Source: Fagopyrum homotropicum (lineage: Eukaryota > Streptophyta > Magnoliopsida > Caryophyllales > Polygonaceae). Taken from it: DNA of 64,000 bases. Position numbers and translations under genes: made by a program. The notes beneath the pieces are model-generated. The model was given only the letters and a program-made list of their open reading frames with translations, was not told where the DNA came from and ran no database searches. Of the stretch, positions 20,443-32,703 are shown piece after piece. Numbering within the stretch: position 1 is the first letter of the stretch; every line of letters starts with the position of its first letter. The DNA lies in the NCBI GenBank assembly GCA_033239125.1, contig BSWB01000003.1, positions 131,058,320 to 131,122,319 of the forward strand, read 5' to 3'.

Positions 20443-20450
20443 TTATTATA
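20443..20450 (-). promoter_or_regulatory. Probable TATA box of the CCT gene
   Basis: Minus strand reads CTATAATAAACG about 105 bp upstream of the start codon, preceded by a GA/CT repeat (20450-20465). Spacing would place the transcript start near 20410. Confidence 0.5.
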
Positions 20451-20785
20451 GAGAGAGAGAGGGAGATGGCAGAGAGCTGCAGCTGAAACTGCAGACGTTA
20501 TGGGCAAAAGAGAGAATCTCCCACTCAAATTGTTGATTGTTTTTCCTCTTTTTTTCTTCTTCTTTTCCTGCCAGTTTTTTCCTGCCAAGAGTTTGTGATC
20601 TTTTGGGGAAATTCTCTATAGTGTCCTTGTGATTTTCAGTTTTTACTTGCTGTACAAGTTTTTGTATCGCAATGGAAACAGATACTCCAGATAAAACTAG
20701 AACATCAGGACAGAGAAAAATCAAACTAGGGATGATTTTTTTTATTTTACTATCTATTAAAAAATTTGTTGTTATAATTATTCTA

Positions 20786-20930
20786 GCGGGGCTACTATTC
20801 GGGCGGACTCGCGTCTTGATAGAGGCGGAGTCCGCCCGCGCGCAAATGGAGGCAGAGGCGACTGCGCCTGCGCGTGGACCGGCGCGGAGACGGAGTCCGC
20901 CTCCGCCTCCTTCTGCCCGTTATAACTTTT
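20786..20930 (+). repeat. Left GC-rich end of MULE
   Basis: Contains AGGCGGAGTCCGCCCGCGCG and, further in, CGGAGTCCGCCTCC on the opposite arm. It contrasts sharply with the AT-rich flank. Matches the complement of the right end over at least 14 bp. Confidence 0.6.
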
Positions 20931-21067
20931 AAAAATCGGTCGTTGGAGATTATAGCCGTTAAATTATAGTCGTTGTAATTTTTCGAGCCTATATAATAAC
21001 ATGTGAAGTCATTGTATCATTCACTTGCATCCAAACCTCAACAACGTAAACATAGAAATCCGTTAAA

Positions 21068-24000
21068 ATGTCGTCGTTTTCCGAAGAAGTAGATATAGAA
21101 TCCGATGGTGAAAGCTCTATTAGGCCGTTCGATATTGAAAAATATAGTGATTCCGAAGAAATTGTCGCACAACTTGAAGTAAGTGTACAAACTCATTTAT
21201 ATTTTACTTTATGTCGTTTTATTTAGTCGGAATTGTAGAATTAACAATGTTAGAATATAGAATCGAAATTATAGAATTAGCAATGTTAGAATAGAGAATC
21301 GAAATTATAGAATTAACAATGTTAAAATAGAGAATCGAAATTATAGAATTAGCAATGTAAGAATAGAGAATCAGAATTGTAGTTTTAGACATTTAAGAAT
21401 AGAGAATCGGAATTGTAGTTTAGACATTTAAGAATAGAGAATCGGAATTGTAGTTTAGACATTTAAGAATAAAATGATGTGTATTTTTAAAATAATACTC
21501 TATGTTATTTTTATTTAGGATCTTATGGAATATTCTCGTGCTCTCGGTACGGATTATTCGTCAAAATTTGAGCTTCATGGATATTTTGCGGATAGAGAGA
21601 ACTTATTGGGGTGGGCTCGGTATGTGGCAAACGCAATGAATATGGTGTTGGTCATTAAAAAATCATTGTTGGATAGAAGGGGTGTTCGTATCCTACAAAT
21701 GGGTTGTGATAGACACGGAGGACCTAGAATGAAAAAGACGTAGATCCCGATCATGTTCCAAGTTCTAGCCGGAAAAAAAACTCGAAGAAGTGTATGTGTT
21801 TGTTTGAGCTTGTAGGAAGCCAAATTGAAGAGGAAAAGTGGACGGTGAGGGTTGTATGTGGAATCCACAACCATATAATTCCTTCGGTGTTAAGAGGTCA
21901 TGCATATGTTGGACGTATGACACCCAAGCAAAGCCGAAATGTGAAGCGTGAATTGAATTTTGGCTTAAAACCGAGACATATATTAAAATCCGTGCAATTA
22001 GAGGATCCTGACAATGTCACCTCCATCCGTCAAGTTTACAACACCGGTTTGAAGATTAGAATGAAACAAGCCGAAGGAAGCAGTTCATTACAACAAGCAC
22101 TTCACACGTTGAGGGAACGTGGATATTATGTAAACACTCGGAGAAGCCAAGATTCCGATGAGGTGATTGATTTCTTTATCTCACATCCCGACTCGAGGCA
22201 TTTGCTCAGCATGTTTCCCTATGTTATTGTGATGGACTCAACATATAAGACCAACAAGTAAGTTTCAATTCAAGGCACATTTTTACTTTATTTCCTACAT
22301 TCAATCATATTTTCCTTAGAAATTGTAACTCAATCGTTGTTTTGTATTACTTTTAGATACAATATGCCATGGTTGGAGATCGTAGGCATCACTAGCACCA
22401 AGAAGACATTCGCAATTTCTTTTTTGTTCATGGCACAGGAGAATAGAGATCACTACGAGTGGGCTTTGAGGAGGGTCCGTTATTTGTTATACGGAAAGAC
22501 ACCGGAGGTGATTCCCACTGATCGTGAGCTTGGTCTTATAAGCGCCCTGGGTATAGTATTTCCCGATGTGAAGCATATATTGTGCAAGTTTCACATAAAG
22601 TGCAACATAGTTTACAGAACGGCCCTTGTTTTGCGCAATAAGGAAGCGGAAGCCGTCTTCATATCCCATTGTCATGCCTTGTTCGAGTCGAGATCCAATG
22701 GAAGCTGCCAATGCCGTTTGCTGGAAATGAGAGACTATTGGCAATCATCTCCGAGGTTAATGACCTATCTCGAGACGACTTGGCTTGACCCGTACAAGGA
22801 GACAATCGTTCGAGCATGGACTGACCTACATCATCATTTCGGCACACGAACGACAAATGCGTAAGTTATTTAAATATTCACTACATTGTTAAACATTTCT
22901 TCGTTTTTTGTAATAAACCTTTTTTTAGGTGTGAGTCCGCGCACAAGTTGTTGAAGCAAACACTAGATTCTAGTGTTGGAGGATTTCAGCTGGTTTGTGA
23001 TAGCATACATTTGATGGTCACGGATCAAGTCCAGAAGTTACAAGCTTCTCTAGAGATGTCACGGGAGAGGATTCCACGAGAGGTGGGTATACCAAAATTT
23101 GAATTGATGTAAACATTGTTAAACATTTATTCGTTATGTAACAAACCTTTTTTTTGTAGGTACGTATACCGATATTTGACTTGCTCCGCGACTACGTAAT
23201 AAATGAGTGTTTCACACTCTTGTGGAATAATTACACCAAGGCTAGACATATAAGAGATGATGAAGGGTGTCGGGATAGTTATTGGAGAGAGGTTCATGAA
23301 GTGCCATGTGTGCATGACTTTAGGCTAGCAATCCGGGCTCGTAGACCTATCTATTTGTTTCAGATACACCCATTTTGGAAGCAAGTTCACTGGATTCCGG
23401 TTGTTTTTTCTGATGGTGATATTGGTGATAATGATGATGATGATGATCGTTCGAACCCGAGTCAAGTGACGTTGAACAAGTTTAGAGAAAGAATGGACTC
23501 AAATATGTTAAGCCCAGATGAGCAAGATAAGATTGCATCTTTTCTGGAGGAAATGGAAAACCCCGGGGGTACGATGATGAAGGAGCCGGCACAGAAGGTC
23601 AAGGCAAAGGGACGACCTCCAACCCCGAGATCAACAAGAAGAGAGCCTAGTTCTTTTGAGCATTCTGCTACACGTGGTCTTGGGCGGCCGAAAGGGAAGA
23701 AAACTAAAGATGTAGATTCTACACCGGAGTTGACTCCTGCGAATATGGCGCGTCGTAAAGGAAAAAAAACCCGCACAAGCCGGATTTTGTTTGAGAGAAG
23801 AAGATTTTCCAAAGTTCATGGAACCTTATGTATCGAGAGTAAGGGATGTACGAGGAGACGGCCATTGTGGATATAGAGCAATTTCCCCGGTTTTGGGATT
23901 CTATGATGGAGATTACTTGATAATATGGCGGGATATGGTTATGGAGTTAAATTCGAGAAGAGCATTGTATTCGAGGGTAATTATTATTGCGGTTATATTT

Positions 24001-24560
24001 AAGTTTTAATTATAATCCATGATTTAACGTAATCTTACTTGTTAATCTTTGCAGTGTATCATCCTCAATCAGTTTGACCAAATCATTCAAAACGTTTATT
24101 GGACGAGTAAGTCTCTGTGTCCAGAACAACATTAGATTGAAATACCGATTATCGCATGTGTAGCAGCCACCTACTATAGGATTGCATTGGTTGTCCTAGG
24201 GAATATTCCAGCGACATTCCTACCTATGACTACCACCACTCCCAACCAAGAGGCCCCTACAATAATTTGTTCAATAGGGTTTATATATAACAACACACAC
24301 TTTGTGCCAGTAGGTCGACATTTTACTTTCACTCAATTTATTGTATTTAAACTCAATATTCACTAACCATTTAATGTAATTTCATATTTGTAGGTATGGT
24401 TAAAAGATGATGCCCCGTTACCGTTGTTGAGTGAAGCTTGGAAACAGTACCATGATACAAGTGTTGATGGATGAGATGGCCGTTCATTGCAAGGATAGCT
24501 CGTTATGAGGAGCTTCGTCGGACATCGGGAGTCGAAGACACTAGTGTAGGATATCTTTAG
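21068..24560 (+). pseudogene. MULE transposase fused to OTU cysteine protease, broken
   Basis: Probable exons: 21068-21178, 21519-22257, 22357-22860, 22929-23082, 23160-23976, 24055-24309, 24394-24560, mostly with GT-AG borders. Exons 2-4 encode a FAR1/MULE-like transposase: VIVMDSTYK, then PTDRELGL and CKFH, then CESAHK; a partial SWIM motif (PCVHDF) follows. Next comes an acidic, Lys/Arg-rich linker, then an OTU domain with GDGHCGYRAI (Asp and Cys of the active site) and NNTHFVPV (His). Breaks: one-base loss in the A run at 21732-21736, a one-base shift in the A8 run near 23761-23768, TAG at 24133, and a further shift near 24470. OTU enzymes cleave ubiquitin-type links; their role in transposons is unknown. 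Confidence 0.82.
21225..21472 (+). repeat. Minisatellite in first intron of the MULE gene
   Basis: Six or seven tandem units of about 35-36 bp. The later units share GAATAGAGAATCGGAATTG and a GTAGTTTAGACATTTAA tail; the earlier units are a variant with ATTATAGAATTAGCAATG. Lies between exons 1 and 2. Confidence 0.8.
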
Positions 24561-24867
24561 CCGTTTTCAGAAATTGGTTTGTAATCATGTTTTAGACGTT
24601 ATCATATGTTGTTGACATCATGTTTTAGTCATTTTCATCTACTGTTGGCATAATGTTTTAGCCGTTTTGATATATTGTTGTCATCATGTTTTAGTGGCAC
24701 TTGATATTTTGATTTTGTTTACCGGGAGTGCAATGAAGTAATAATACAAACAAAAAAATAAAACTCAAATGGATAATTCATAAAATAAAAGCAAGTAGAG
24801 AATTCACAAAATAAAACTCTAGTTTGAAAAAAAAACAAAAAAACAACAAAAAAAAAACAACAAAAAA

Positions 24868-24948
24868 ATGCCGGAGGAGGCGGAGTCCACCTGCGCGAGG
24901 GCTGGCGCGCAAGCGGACTCCGCCTCCTCGGGCATTTTTGCCGGCTTC
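24868..24948 (+). repeat. Right GC-rich end of MULE
   Basis: GGAGGCGGAGTCC and GGACTCCGCCTCC form an inverted repeat with a GC-rich middle (about 24871-24930). Its complement matches the left end. Preceded by an A-rich tract (24823-24867). Confidence 0.6.
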
Positions 24949-27900
24949 AATTAACATCACTCTTATTCTAGTTCAAAATTTTTGTACTATAAAGCTAACC
25001 GTTTGTTTTATTAATTTATATAATTTACAATATAAGTATATTTGAGTTTTAAATTAGTTTTTAACTATTTTTTAGTACATATTTATTCTATTATTGTTAA
25101 TTTATATAGTTTATACTATTCATTTAAATTTCTGCAATGTTTTGAAAATTTCTATTCATTTCTCTCATCGACGCGTCGGATAAGGTTACTTTTGGATATG
25201 TGAAAAATTTTCAAGCGTATTTTGTAAAGTTCATATTTAAGGACCTCTCATCAGTTCATGTTTGTTTGTCGACCAATCGGTCGATTTTGGTTGTTCAACC
25301 GACTTGCGTGTTTTCCTTCACTATATCTATTTCCTTTTATTATTTATTGGTTTCATTATTAGTCTTTCAAACCATTTCATCGTCTTCCCTGAGTTCGATC
25401 CGGACTCATTTACTACATTCGGGTCTTGTAAAGTATTTACGAGATCGGAACCTCACGTTTCAACTCATGTCAAATTGGCTCCGTTGTCGTGGGAAACGGT
25501 TATTTTGTATGACTTATTTGTTATGAAACCCTAGTCTACTTGATCATGTTCCTTTTTTGTCTTTGATTTCAAGTAATCAAAACACAAGGACTTCTATGAA
25601 AATATTAGGTTATCATGGGTGAGCAATCTAATCTACACATACTCATCAATTAGGTATGAACCTCCTAAAGCAAAAGGTTTGGAAGAAGAAGATATGAATA
25701 TAGTGAAATAAAAAATGGAAAAATGGGTTGCAAGCATCGAGGTTAGACTTGTATATATCCAGTCTCACATCGGGCTTTATAAAATATTAAGCCCATTTAT
25801 ATAGTCTCAGGTCGGGCCCAACTATCGGGCGTGAAATGGATGTCGGGCATCGGGCCTAGAGTGGTGCCCGGATTCGGCCCGCCAAGCCTTTTTGGCCCAG
25901 TCGGCCTTCTTCCTCTGTTCCTACACGCCCGTTTTTCCGGGCGAGCAGGCCGAGCTACTCGGATCTGAACAAGTATAATCGAGGCCTCCGAACAACATAC
26001 TAGGACCATCCTTGAAAAGACAAGAAAAGAGGAAAATGACATATTGGCCGTTGAAGTTGTCATCAAACCAGTAATTCCACAAACATTGAGTGATGCAAAC
26101 AAGTACTATTACAACCCAACTTCACAAGTCGCAACGCACGAATGGAAGCAATATACATTTAGGTAGAGTGATTCAACAAACGAACAACTTTTGATCACTC
26201 ATTTTGCTGGATTGTTACTCTATGATTGTATTTTGGTTAATGATGCTTTAGATCTTGCTCATAAAACCTCGTTTATGCCATTGAGTTTTATGGATAATGA
26301 TTAGTGATTTCTTTTCACGACATAAATTTGTGAGGATTCTTAAGCCAACACATCTTGTTTCTATTTTTCTTTTTCATTAGTGATTTGCACTATATTCTAA
26401 TTATCTAGAACTTACGATAGACTATATTTCAAAATTGTATGTTTTGTCCTGCTTTATGCTATCAAAATAATTGCGACATTCTTTTTAAGTCCATTATTCT
26501 CTTTCCATCTTTTGATTATATTTCCATCTTTTCAGCCACTTCTTGCCTTAATATCTCCTTTCTTTGTTAGAATTAGGAAACTGTCTAGCCATGTTCTAGC
26601 CTCATTTGACCTATCTAGGGATTAGAAGGCAAAGTCGAGCATCCGAGGAAAGAATGTAAATGCAATGATGGAGTTCTTATCCTTGAAAATACCAAAGGTT
26701 CAGTAAAACTATTAAAGTGTTCCTGGAAGCACCGTGCATCAAAGAAAATATATAAAAATAAGTATACACAAGGAACAAGTGATGAAAAGAAGAGATGTTG
26801 GCTTAGAAAGTACAAAAGCTCAAATTAAAGAAAAGTAATGTTTGTCATGAATATAAATATGAAAGAAATCAAGATACTCCAGAAGTTGGCCACGGTGGCC
26901 AAAACGACCACCGGCCGACCGACTAGTACACATCGATCGATCGATCAATTTATCCTCCAACAATTCTCGGCCGATCGACCACAGGGGCACCAACCTGAAT
27001 TTCCACTTTCGTTCTTATCCATCCCACAAATAAAGAAAAGTAATGTTTATTTTTCATGGGACAAACGGATGATATGTTAATAGATGTTTAACGGATTGGG
27101 CAAAATCCGGAAAAGAAGAAAGTCTGAGGGCACGAACCGAACTTTGAAAAAGTATTGGGTAAATTCCGGAATACCCCAATCACAGGGGCACCAACCGAAA
27201 TTTCCCTAAAATTTTTATAATTATATATTAATATTTAAGCTTTGTAAACTCATTTAATTTTTGAACCAACTTTTAAATGTTGATAACTACATTGTGAAAT
27301 GATAAATTTTGTATGAAAAATCAAATAAAATATTAAAACTTATCTTTTAAAATAAAAGAAAAGCTCGAATCATATATTACCTTGCAAATTTTTTATGTAA
27401 CTTTTTTGTAACTTCATTTGATATTTGTAAACAAAATTGATCTTTTTAACAATCTAAATAAAATGATCTACAGTTAAAAAATAGTAAATTAAATGAATGA
27501 AATATAAATATCTATTTATAAAAAGTATATGATTTTATTTTAAGTTTTATTGTAAAAGTGGATTTGAAAAATTTTTTTTAAAAAAAGGTAATTTCGATTT
27601 TTGTTTAGAAAAGAAAGTTTAGATGAAAATCTTTTTATACTTAAGCCATGTATCGTTGCGTGAAGGGACACAGGTGTCGAAAGAGAGAAAATTATATTTC
27701 GGGTCATCATAACAAAGGGCAAGAATCCAATTCAACCAAGATATGGTGAAAACCAAATTGACATGCAACCATGATTCCATGAGCACCGCCTCTTCCACTT
27801 CCACTCTGGTCCCTTGGAATAATACTAGCACTTGAAAAACGGAAAGAACTCGTTGAAGGCCACAAAACTGACAACACATCTAGCATCTACTCCTACCAAT

Positions 27901-28724
27901 GCATCATAACTAAGCTTAAAAACTCCCTTCTAGCGTTCGACTACATCTAACCTCTTGTATGTCGGTGCCACCCCGTGATTCACCCTCTACAACTAGATGA
28001 CCCTTTGAACTCCGTTAACCGAGTCATGTCACCCTAAAAACCACGCCTAGGTTCCATCACCCCAACAAATATCCTCTTGTTTCTAGCATATTAAATCCCC
28101 CTAAAATTCATATCCATTCTTTGTGGCATGTCATGTCCAACAAGTACAACATATGGACGTCTCCACCCCGCCAACAACCTTAAGCTCCTCAAAGGCTATA
28201 TATTTCACCTCTTTTGAAATCTCGCACTCAATAGGATCATGCTAAACCAAGTAAAGTGAGTCATCAATAACCCTTCAGGTTAACAAGTTGGACTTCCGAT
28301 AGAGGATTTCCCTACGAGCCCTTCATATGGAAGACCGGACCGGTAATTGGACATCAACTTGGCATACCTTTTTCCAAATATTTTCCCTCCTCACTCAAAA
28401 CCCCTTACATGTCCCACTCAGTGCATACCTATCAAGGATCATAAGATACATACCCGTACCTGAAATAAGTAATCTCTCTCAAATAACCAAAAGAGAAAAT
28501 CTTTGGTATCATTATCTAGAAGATGCATTTGAAACAACACTTCGACATCTACATACTTAAACGACTCTCTTATTGAAAACATCCACTTTAATGTCTTTTT
28601 CCACCATCGTTCTTGCCCCTAATTTCCGCATATGGTAAAATTTTCAATCATATCATGGCAGATTTCTTCCCATTTTGTGCTTTGGATATATACTCGTGTC
28701 TTATAACATTGAAATCTTTCTAGT
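24949..28724. other. AT-rich intergenic DNA with scattered palindromes, no gene recognised
   Basis: No credible coding region. Points seen: AATCGGTCGATTTT at 25275 equals the element B palindrome; a GC-rich GGGCCC/CGGGC patch at 25795-25960; a palindromic cluster at 26885-26990 (GGCCACGGTGGCC, CGATCGATCGATC, GGCCGATCGACC); ACAGGGGCACCAACC twice, near 26982 and 27182. These may be worn LTR pieces. Confidence 0.5.
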
Positions 28725-30060
28725 CCTTGATAACATGTTTTCATGCTATGATTTTAGATATGTTTTTGCGTGATTTTACCTTTTTTTGCATAGTTTAGAC
28801 ATTCATATCTTAGCTAGAGCTTTAAATGTCAAAAGAATGTCTACTCCCTTTGTTTTCTATTTTTATAGGCATGTTGGCCTAAAATGGAGAAAAAGGAGAT
28901 ATTGAATGACTCTACCATTCCAAGGATCATTCATTAACTCATCATCAACCTCATGGATCAAGGGAATGAAGATATACAAGCTATGATGCATACATGAAGC
29001 CAATTAAGCTTAGGAAACCCCAAGGTTAGAGCATCAAGTGAACTCAAACTCGAGCTAAGAGGAATTCTTAACTTGAGCAAAGAAGCATTAGAGAGGAAGT
29101 TGTCAACTAAGCTCGAGTTTACATCATCACTCGAGTAAATAAGCCAGAAAACCCGAGCAAGGAAGACACTTCACTCGATCAAGGAAGACATAGTTGTAGA
29201 AGATTCAATGTTTCCTAAGTGGTACATGCTATCTTTATAGATATGTTTTTATGTTTTTGCCTTGTTTTGCATGGTTTAGGCATCTACATCTTGAGTTATT
29301 CTTTATATGTCAAAGAATGTCTACTCCCCTTGCGTTTTGTGTTTATAGGTATTTTAGGTCTCAAATGGAGCTTAACAGAACATATTGAACATCCCAACCA
29401 TCCCAAGGAGCAAGCATCACTTCATCATTTACCTCAATGGAGCAAATGAAGAAAGAAGGCAAGCATAGAAGTTTACAAGAAGCCAATGGAGCAAAAGAAA
29501 CCCCAAGTAGGGAACATCAAGTAGAGCCCCACTCGACCTAGGAGGAAGGAAAAAGTTGGACTAAGTGGAATTCAGAGTAAAAATGTCAACATAGGCCGAG
29601 TAAACATCATCACTCGAACTTAGAAGTCAAGTCCTACTCTGCCTATGAATTCACTAAACTTGAAGTAAGAAGAAAGTATTGTTATAAAGTTCAACATAGT
29701 TCTTTTGGAGCAACGATCTCGAGCTAAGAAGACCAATCCACTCGAAGTAAGAAGCCTAGATGCACAATTTGTCAACGTACCTTGAGTTTTCAACATCATT
29801 CGAGGTAAGAAGCTGGAAAACTCGGAGTAAGAAGACGATGCACTCGAGTTATGTGTAGCTATTTGAGTCGGTGGAGTACTCAATGCTGAACAATAACACA
29901 CTCGACCTAAGGCACCCATGAAGCTCGAAGTAGTCAAACCAAGGCTTTTGTCCTCTAGCACAACAACTTCCCCCACTGCTTGAGCAATGTGTTTCCCTAA
30001 TGGGTATAACATGACTTTTTAGCCTATACATGGCTCATGGTTGATTGTAATAGTACACAC
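28725..30060 (+). repeat. Degenerate Athila-type LTR remnants with CTCGAG motif
   Basis: Two diverged copies (about 28725-29215 and 29216-30060) share GTCTACTCCC, a TTTATAGGNATNTT stretch and an AATGGAG word, in the order seen in the D LTR start. The first begins TGATAACATG, a typical LTR start here. Both have clusters of ACTCGAGT, ACTCGAGC and ACTCGAAGTAAGAAG words where D and A have CCACGGCCGTGG. Confidence 0.55.
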
Positions 30061-30438
30061 TTCACTAGTTACCAAAGAAGAAGTGTGGTGTTCTTCACGA
30101 TTTTTCCTTGCTAGATTTATTTTCAATGCTTGTTTTGGTCATATCTTTGGATTGTTAAGTCCAAAATTTTCCATTTTTTCCTACATTCCTTATTCAAAGT
30201 CTATTTTGCAACCATGTCACTTGTTCCTATTGTTTCATTTTCGAAATTTTTCATGATGAGTAAGTAGTCTACTTGCTAGGATTTGGGCTGAACATCCACA
30301 ATTCATGCTAGACAAGTATTGTTCTATTGTTGTGTTCATGTTTTGAAGGGAAACGAAAAGCATGTTAGTAGCATATAGAACGGATTAAACTTGCTAATAT
30401 TCATCTCATGTTTGGATTTATTGAATGTCGGATGCTAG
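30061..30438. other. Short intergenic stretch, nothing recognised
   Basis: AT-rich DNA between the old LTR-like repeats and the next putative LTR. No gene, RNA or repeat structure was seen. Confidence 0.5.
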
Positions 30439-31218
30439 TGTCACGGGCCGAGTTATTCCTCAACTCAGACTGCACGGCTCTTAGCTATATTGTCGCCCCG
30501 ACAAGCCAAGATCAGCCTTATTCCTCGACGCACCTTGACTATGAGCGCTTCGTCTAGATGGCTAGGTAAGCTCGGAGAGTTTTCGGCAAACCTTGCCTTT
30601 ATATTACTCAAGAGAGCTTTACAAATGAGAGCTTTTTACAAGAGAGCTAGAATGCTTGGAGTTTTGTGGATTTTGTGGGATGATGGAAATGAGGGGTGAC
30701 CTCCCCTATTTATAGCCTTGGCCACCTCCTCTCTGGGAAGGTTCCGGAACCTAACTCTCCAAGGTCATTCCGAAACCTTCCTACCTTGACCTTATCCTAA
30801 CAACTCTAGAACTTTCCCTAAGACTCTAGCTAAGTCTTCAAGGTTCCTTCGAGTTCTAGAAATCTCCGTCGTCTTCCGGGGAGATCCGCCTACATCCGGA
30901 TCGTCCTGCCAACTTCTACACAGTCAAGAGGCTTCCTCCGGTTTCTAGACTTGTCTTGATCCTTCCGGTTCCTTCCGGGTCTCTTCTTGATCCTACCGGA
31001 TGCTTCCGCCATCTTCCGGAATATTCCTCCACCTTCCGGAATATTCCATCACCTTCCGGAATGTTCCGCCGTGTTCCAGATTCTTCTTGAGCATTCCGGA
31101 TCCTCCTTGATCGTCCCAGATCTTTTTGGAATACTCGTCTTTCCGGTGTGTCATCTTGACAAGGTTTTTGTCTAGCTTCCCACTTGGCTTTATTCCCATG
31201 CCATTGTCGCTTGGTCCA
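30439..31218 (-). repeat. Putative LTR fragment of an unidentified retrotransposon
   Basis: On the minus strand it would start TGGACCAAGC and end GGCCCGTGACA. A minus-strand CTATAAATAGGGGAGG (near 30705-30718) looks like a TATA promoter. It contains tandem units of about 21 bp with CTTCCGGAATATTCC (30990-31085). No second copy is in the window, so identity rests on structure only. Confidence 0.4.
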
Positions 31219-32703
31219 TGATAACACGATTTATGACATTATTCTAGGCATCCATTTAATTCATGTATGTTGTCGAGATAGATGTCTACACGGACTTTTG
31301 CATGTTTTGTAGGTATTTTGGGAGCCTTTGGATCCTAATCGATACATCTGGGGATCGTTCCTCGTAATCACACATTTCTGGGCTCATTGTGAAGCAAGTT
31401 AGGAGCATAGGAGAACACATAGGACTATGTTGGTGCATGCCTTGCACCAACTCATGGCTCAACGATCAAAAGAGGGCTGAAGCACCAAAACCACGGTCCC
31501 TGGAACTTCCACGATCTCCATAACCGACTCTTGCAAATGGTGAAGGCTATAAGTACTCTTGCAGGCTGATTCTAAAGAGGGACCTGACCACACACACCCT
31601 CTCCCATACTCTCTCATTTTCACACCATTGGATTGGAGCTACTTTTGGAGGAGAAGAAACACTCTCATTTGGAGAAGAAGAAGAGGAACAATAGTCTTAG
31701 AGTTTTGCTAGTTTTTGAGTGAGTCTTGTTGAAGACAATTTGCTAGGGTTGTAAGAAACGATTCAAACCTTCTTTTGAAGGGTTGTAAGTCCTTCTTGAC
31801 TTTTATTCAGCTTGTTTTCTTGTTCTACTTGTCTTATCTCTCCCTCTTTTCATACTCTTGCTAATGGAAGCCATGAATGTATGCTTGTTAGGTTTGATTG
31901 TTATTATGCATGTTGTTGGCTAAATAGAAGCGATTCTAGGGTAAGGGAATGATGGTTATGGCTTGGACTATGATAGAGTAGACTTAAATTTATCTTTGGA
32001 TGATTTATTTGCTCGAACATAGCTACTGTTGTAAACCACAGTTTGTTCCTACATATCCACGGTCGTGGAATTGGATGAACTGCCCGTCATTTTGTCTGAC
32101 TTGCTTTTATTGATAAATCTTCATGTTAGGGTGTTCTATTGTTGAAATTCTAGTGTTTGCTAAGCTTAATCTAGCCTAGGGTTACCTAATGCTAGCAATT
32201 TAAGTGAGGAAGGAGACCTACCCGGTGATTTCCGATCTTAAGTACCGAAGATGATGAACTCTAGGTAGTAGTGAGCCTCATAAGCGTTGGATTGAGTGTG
32301 CTAGGATTGATGTTTAGGACTTGCCTTCCCGAGACTTACCCGGTAAGGAGAGGTTAGACCCCTAGATAGCAATCCGGTTAGTGTGCATTTCCCAACCTTA
32401 GGCCCCTAGAGACTTACCCGGTAATAGGACCTTAGTTGCGGGATTAGTGGATCATGAGACCTACCAGGTGATTGGTTCCATTAGAGAAACACCCTTTCCC
32501 AACATACCATAGTTGATCTAAAGAATGATTAGAAGCTTGAGTCCCAATGCCATAACCGGAATTCCTAACCCCTAGAATCCGCTTTTCTCTTTTTGATTGC
32601 CTATCTCGTGTTTGTGTTTGCTTATTTGTGTTGCTAGCTTAGTTGTTTGTTAATATTGCATGATTTGTGATCCTTGATTGATCACCACAAAAACCAATCC
32701 AAA
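31219..32703 (+). repeat. Truncated LTR of Athila-type family D (copy D1)
   Basis: Closely matches the D LTR at 44274-46077 from its start TGATAACACG to ACCAATCC. TATA at 31548. It lacks about 65 bp near 31250 and about 46 bp near 31510; the latter removes the central CCACGGCCGTGG palindrome between two CCACG repeats. Its right part is replaced by a family C LTR piece. Confidence 0.85.

Larger units (their letters stand above)
20786..24948 (+). mobile_element. Mutator-like element (MULE) carrying an OTU domain
   Basis: A spliced transposase/OTU gene lies between two GC-rich ends. Left end (20786-20930) and right end (24868-24948) share GAGGCGGAGTCCGC in inverted orientation. Each end is also self-complementary, for example GGAGGCGGAGTCC and GGACTCCGCCTCC at the right end. 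A 9-bp target duplication could not be identified, so borders are approximate. Confidence 0.7.

Noticed and set aside
21225..21472. Regularly spaced repeats that could suggest a CRISPR array
   Set aside because: Direct tandem units without unique spacers, inside a plant transposon intron: a minisatellite.
25755..25830. TCTCACATCGG resembling the plant snRNA upstream element, with TTTATATA downstream
   Set aside because: The sequence that should be the RNA start shows no U-snRNA likeness.
28327..28560. 77-codon plus-strand frame in the intergenic region
   Set aside because: No recognisable domain, no supporting neighbours; probably a chance frame.
30916..31227. Charged repeat-containing minus-strand frames
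   Set aside because: Several overlapping frames run through the same 21-bp CTTCCGG tandem repeat; more likely low-complexity DNA than protein.
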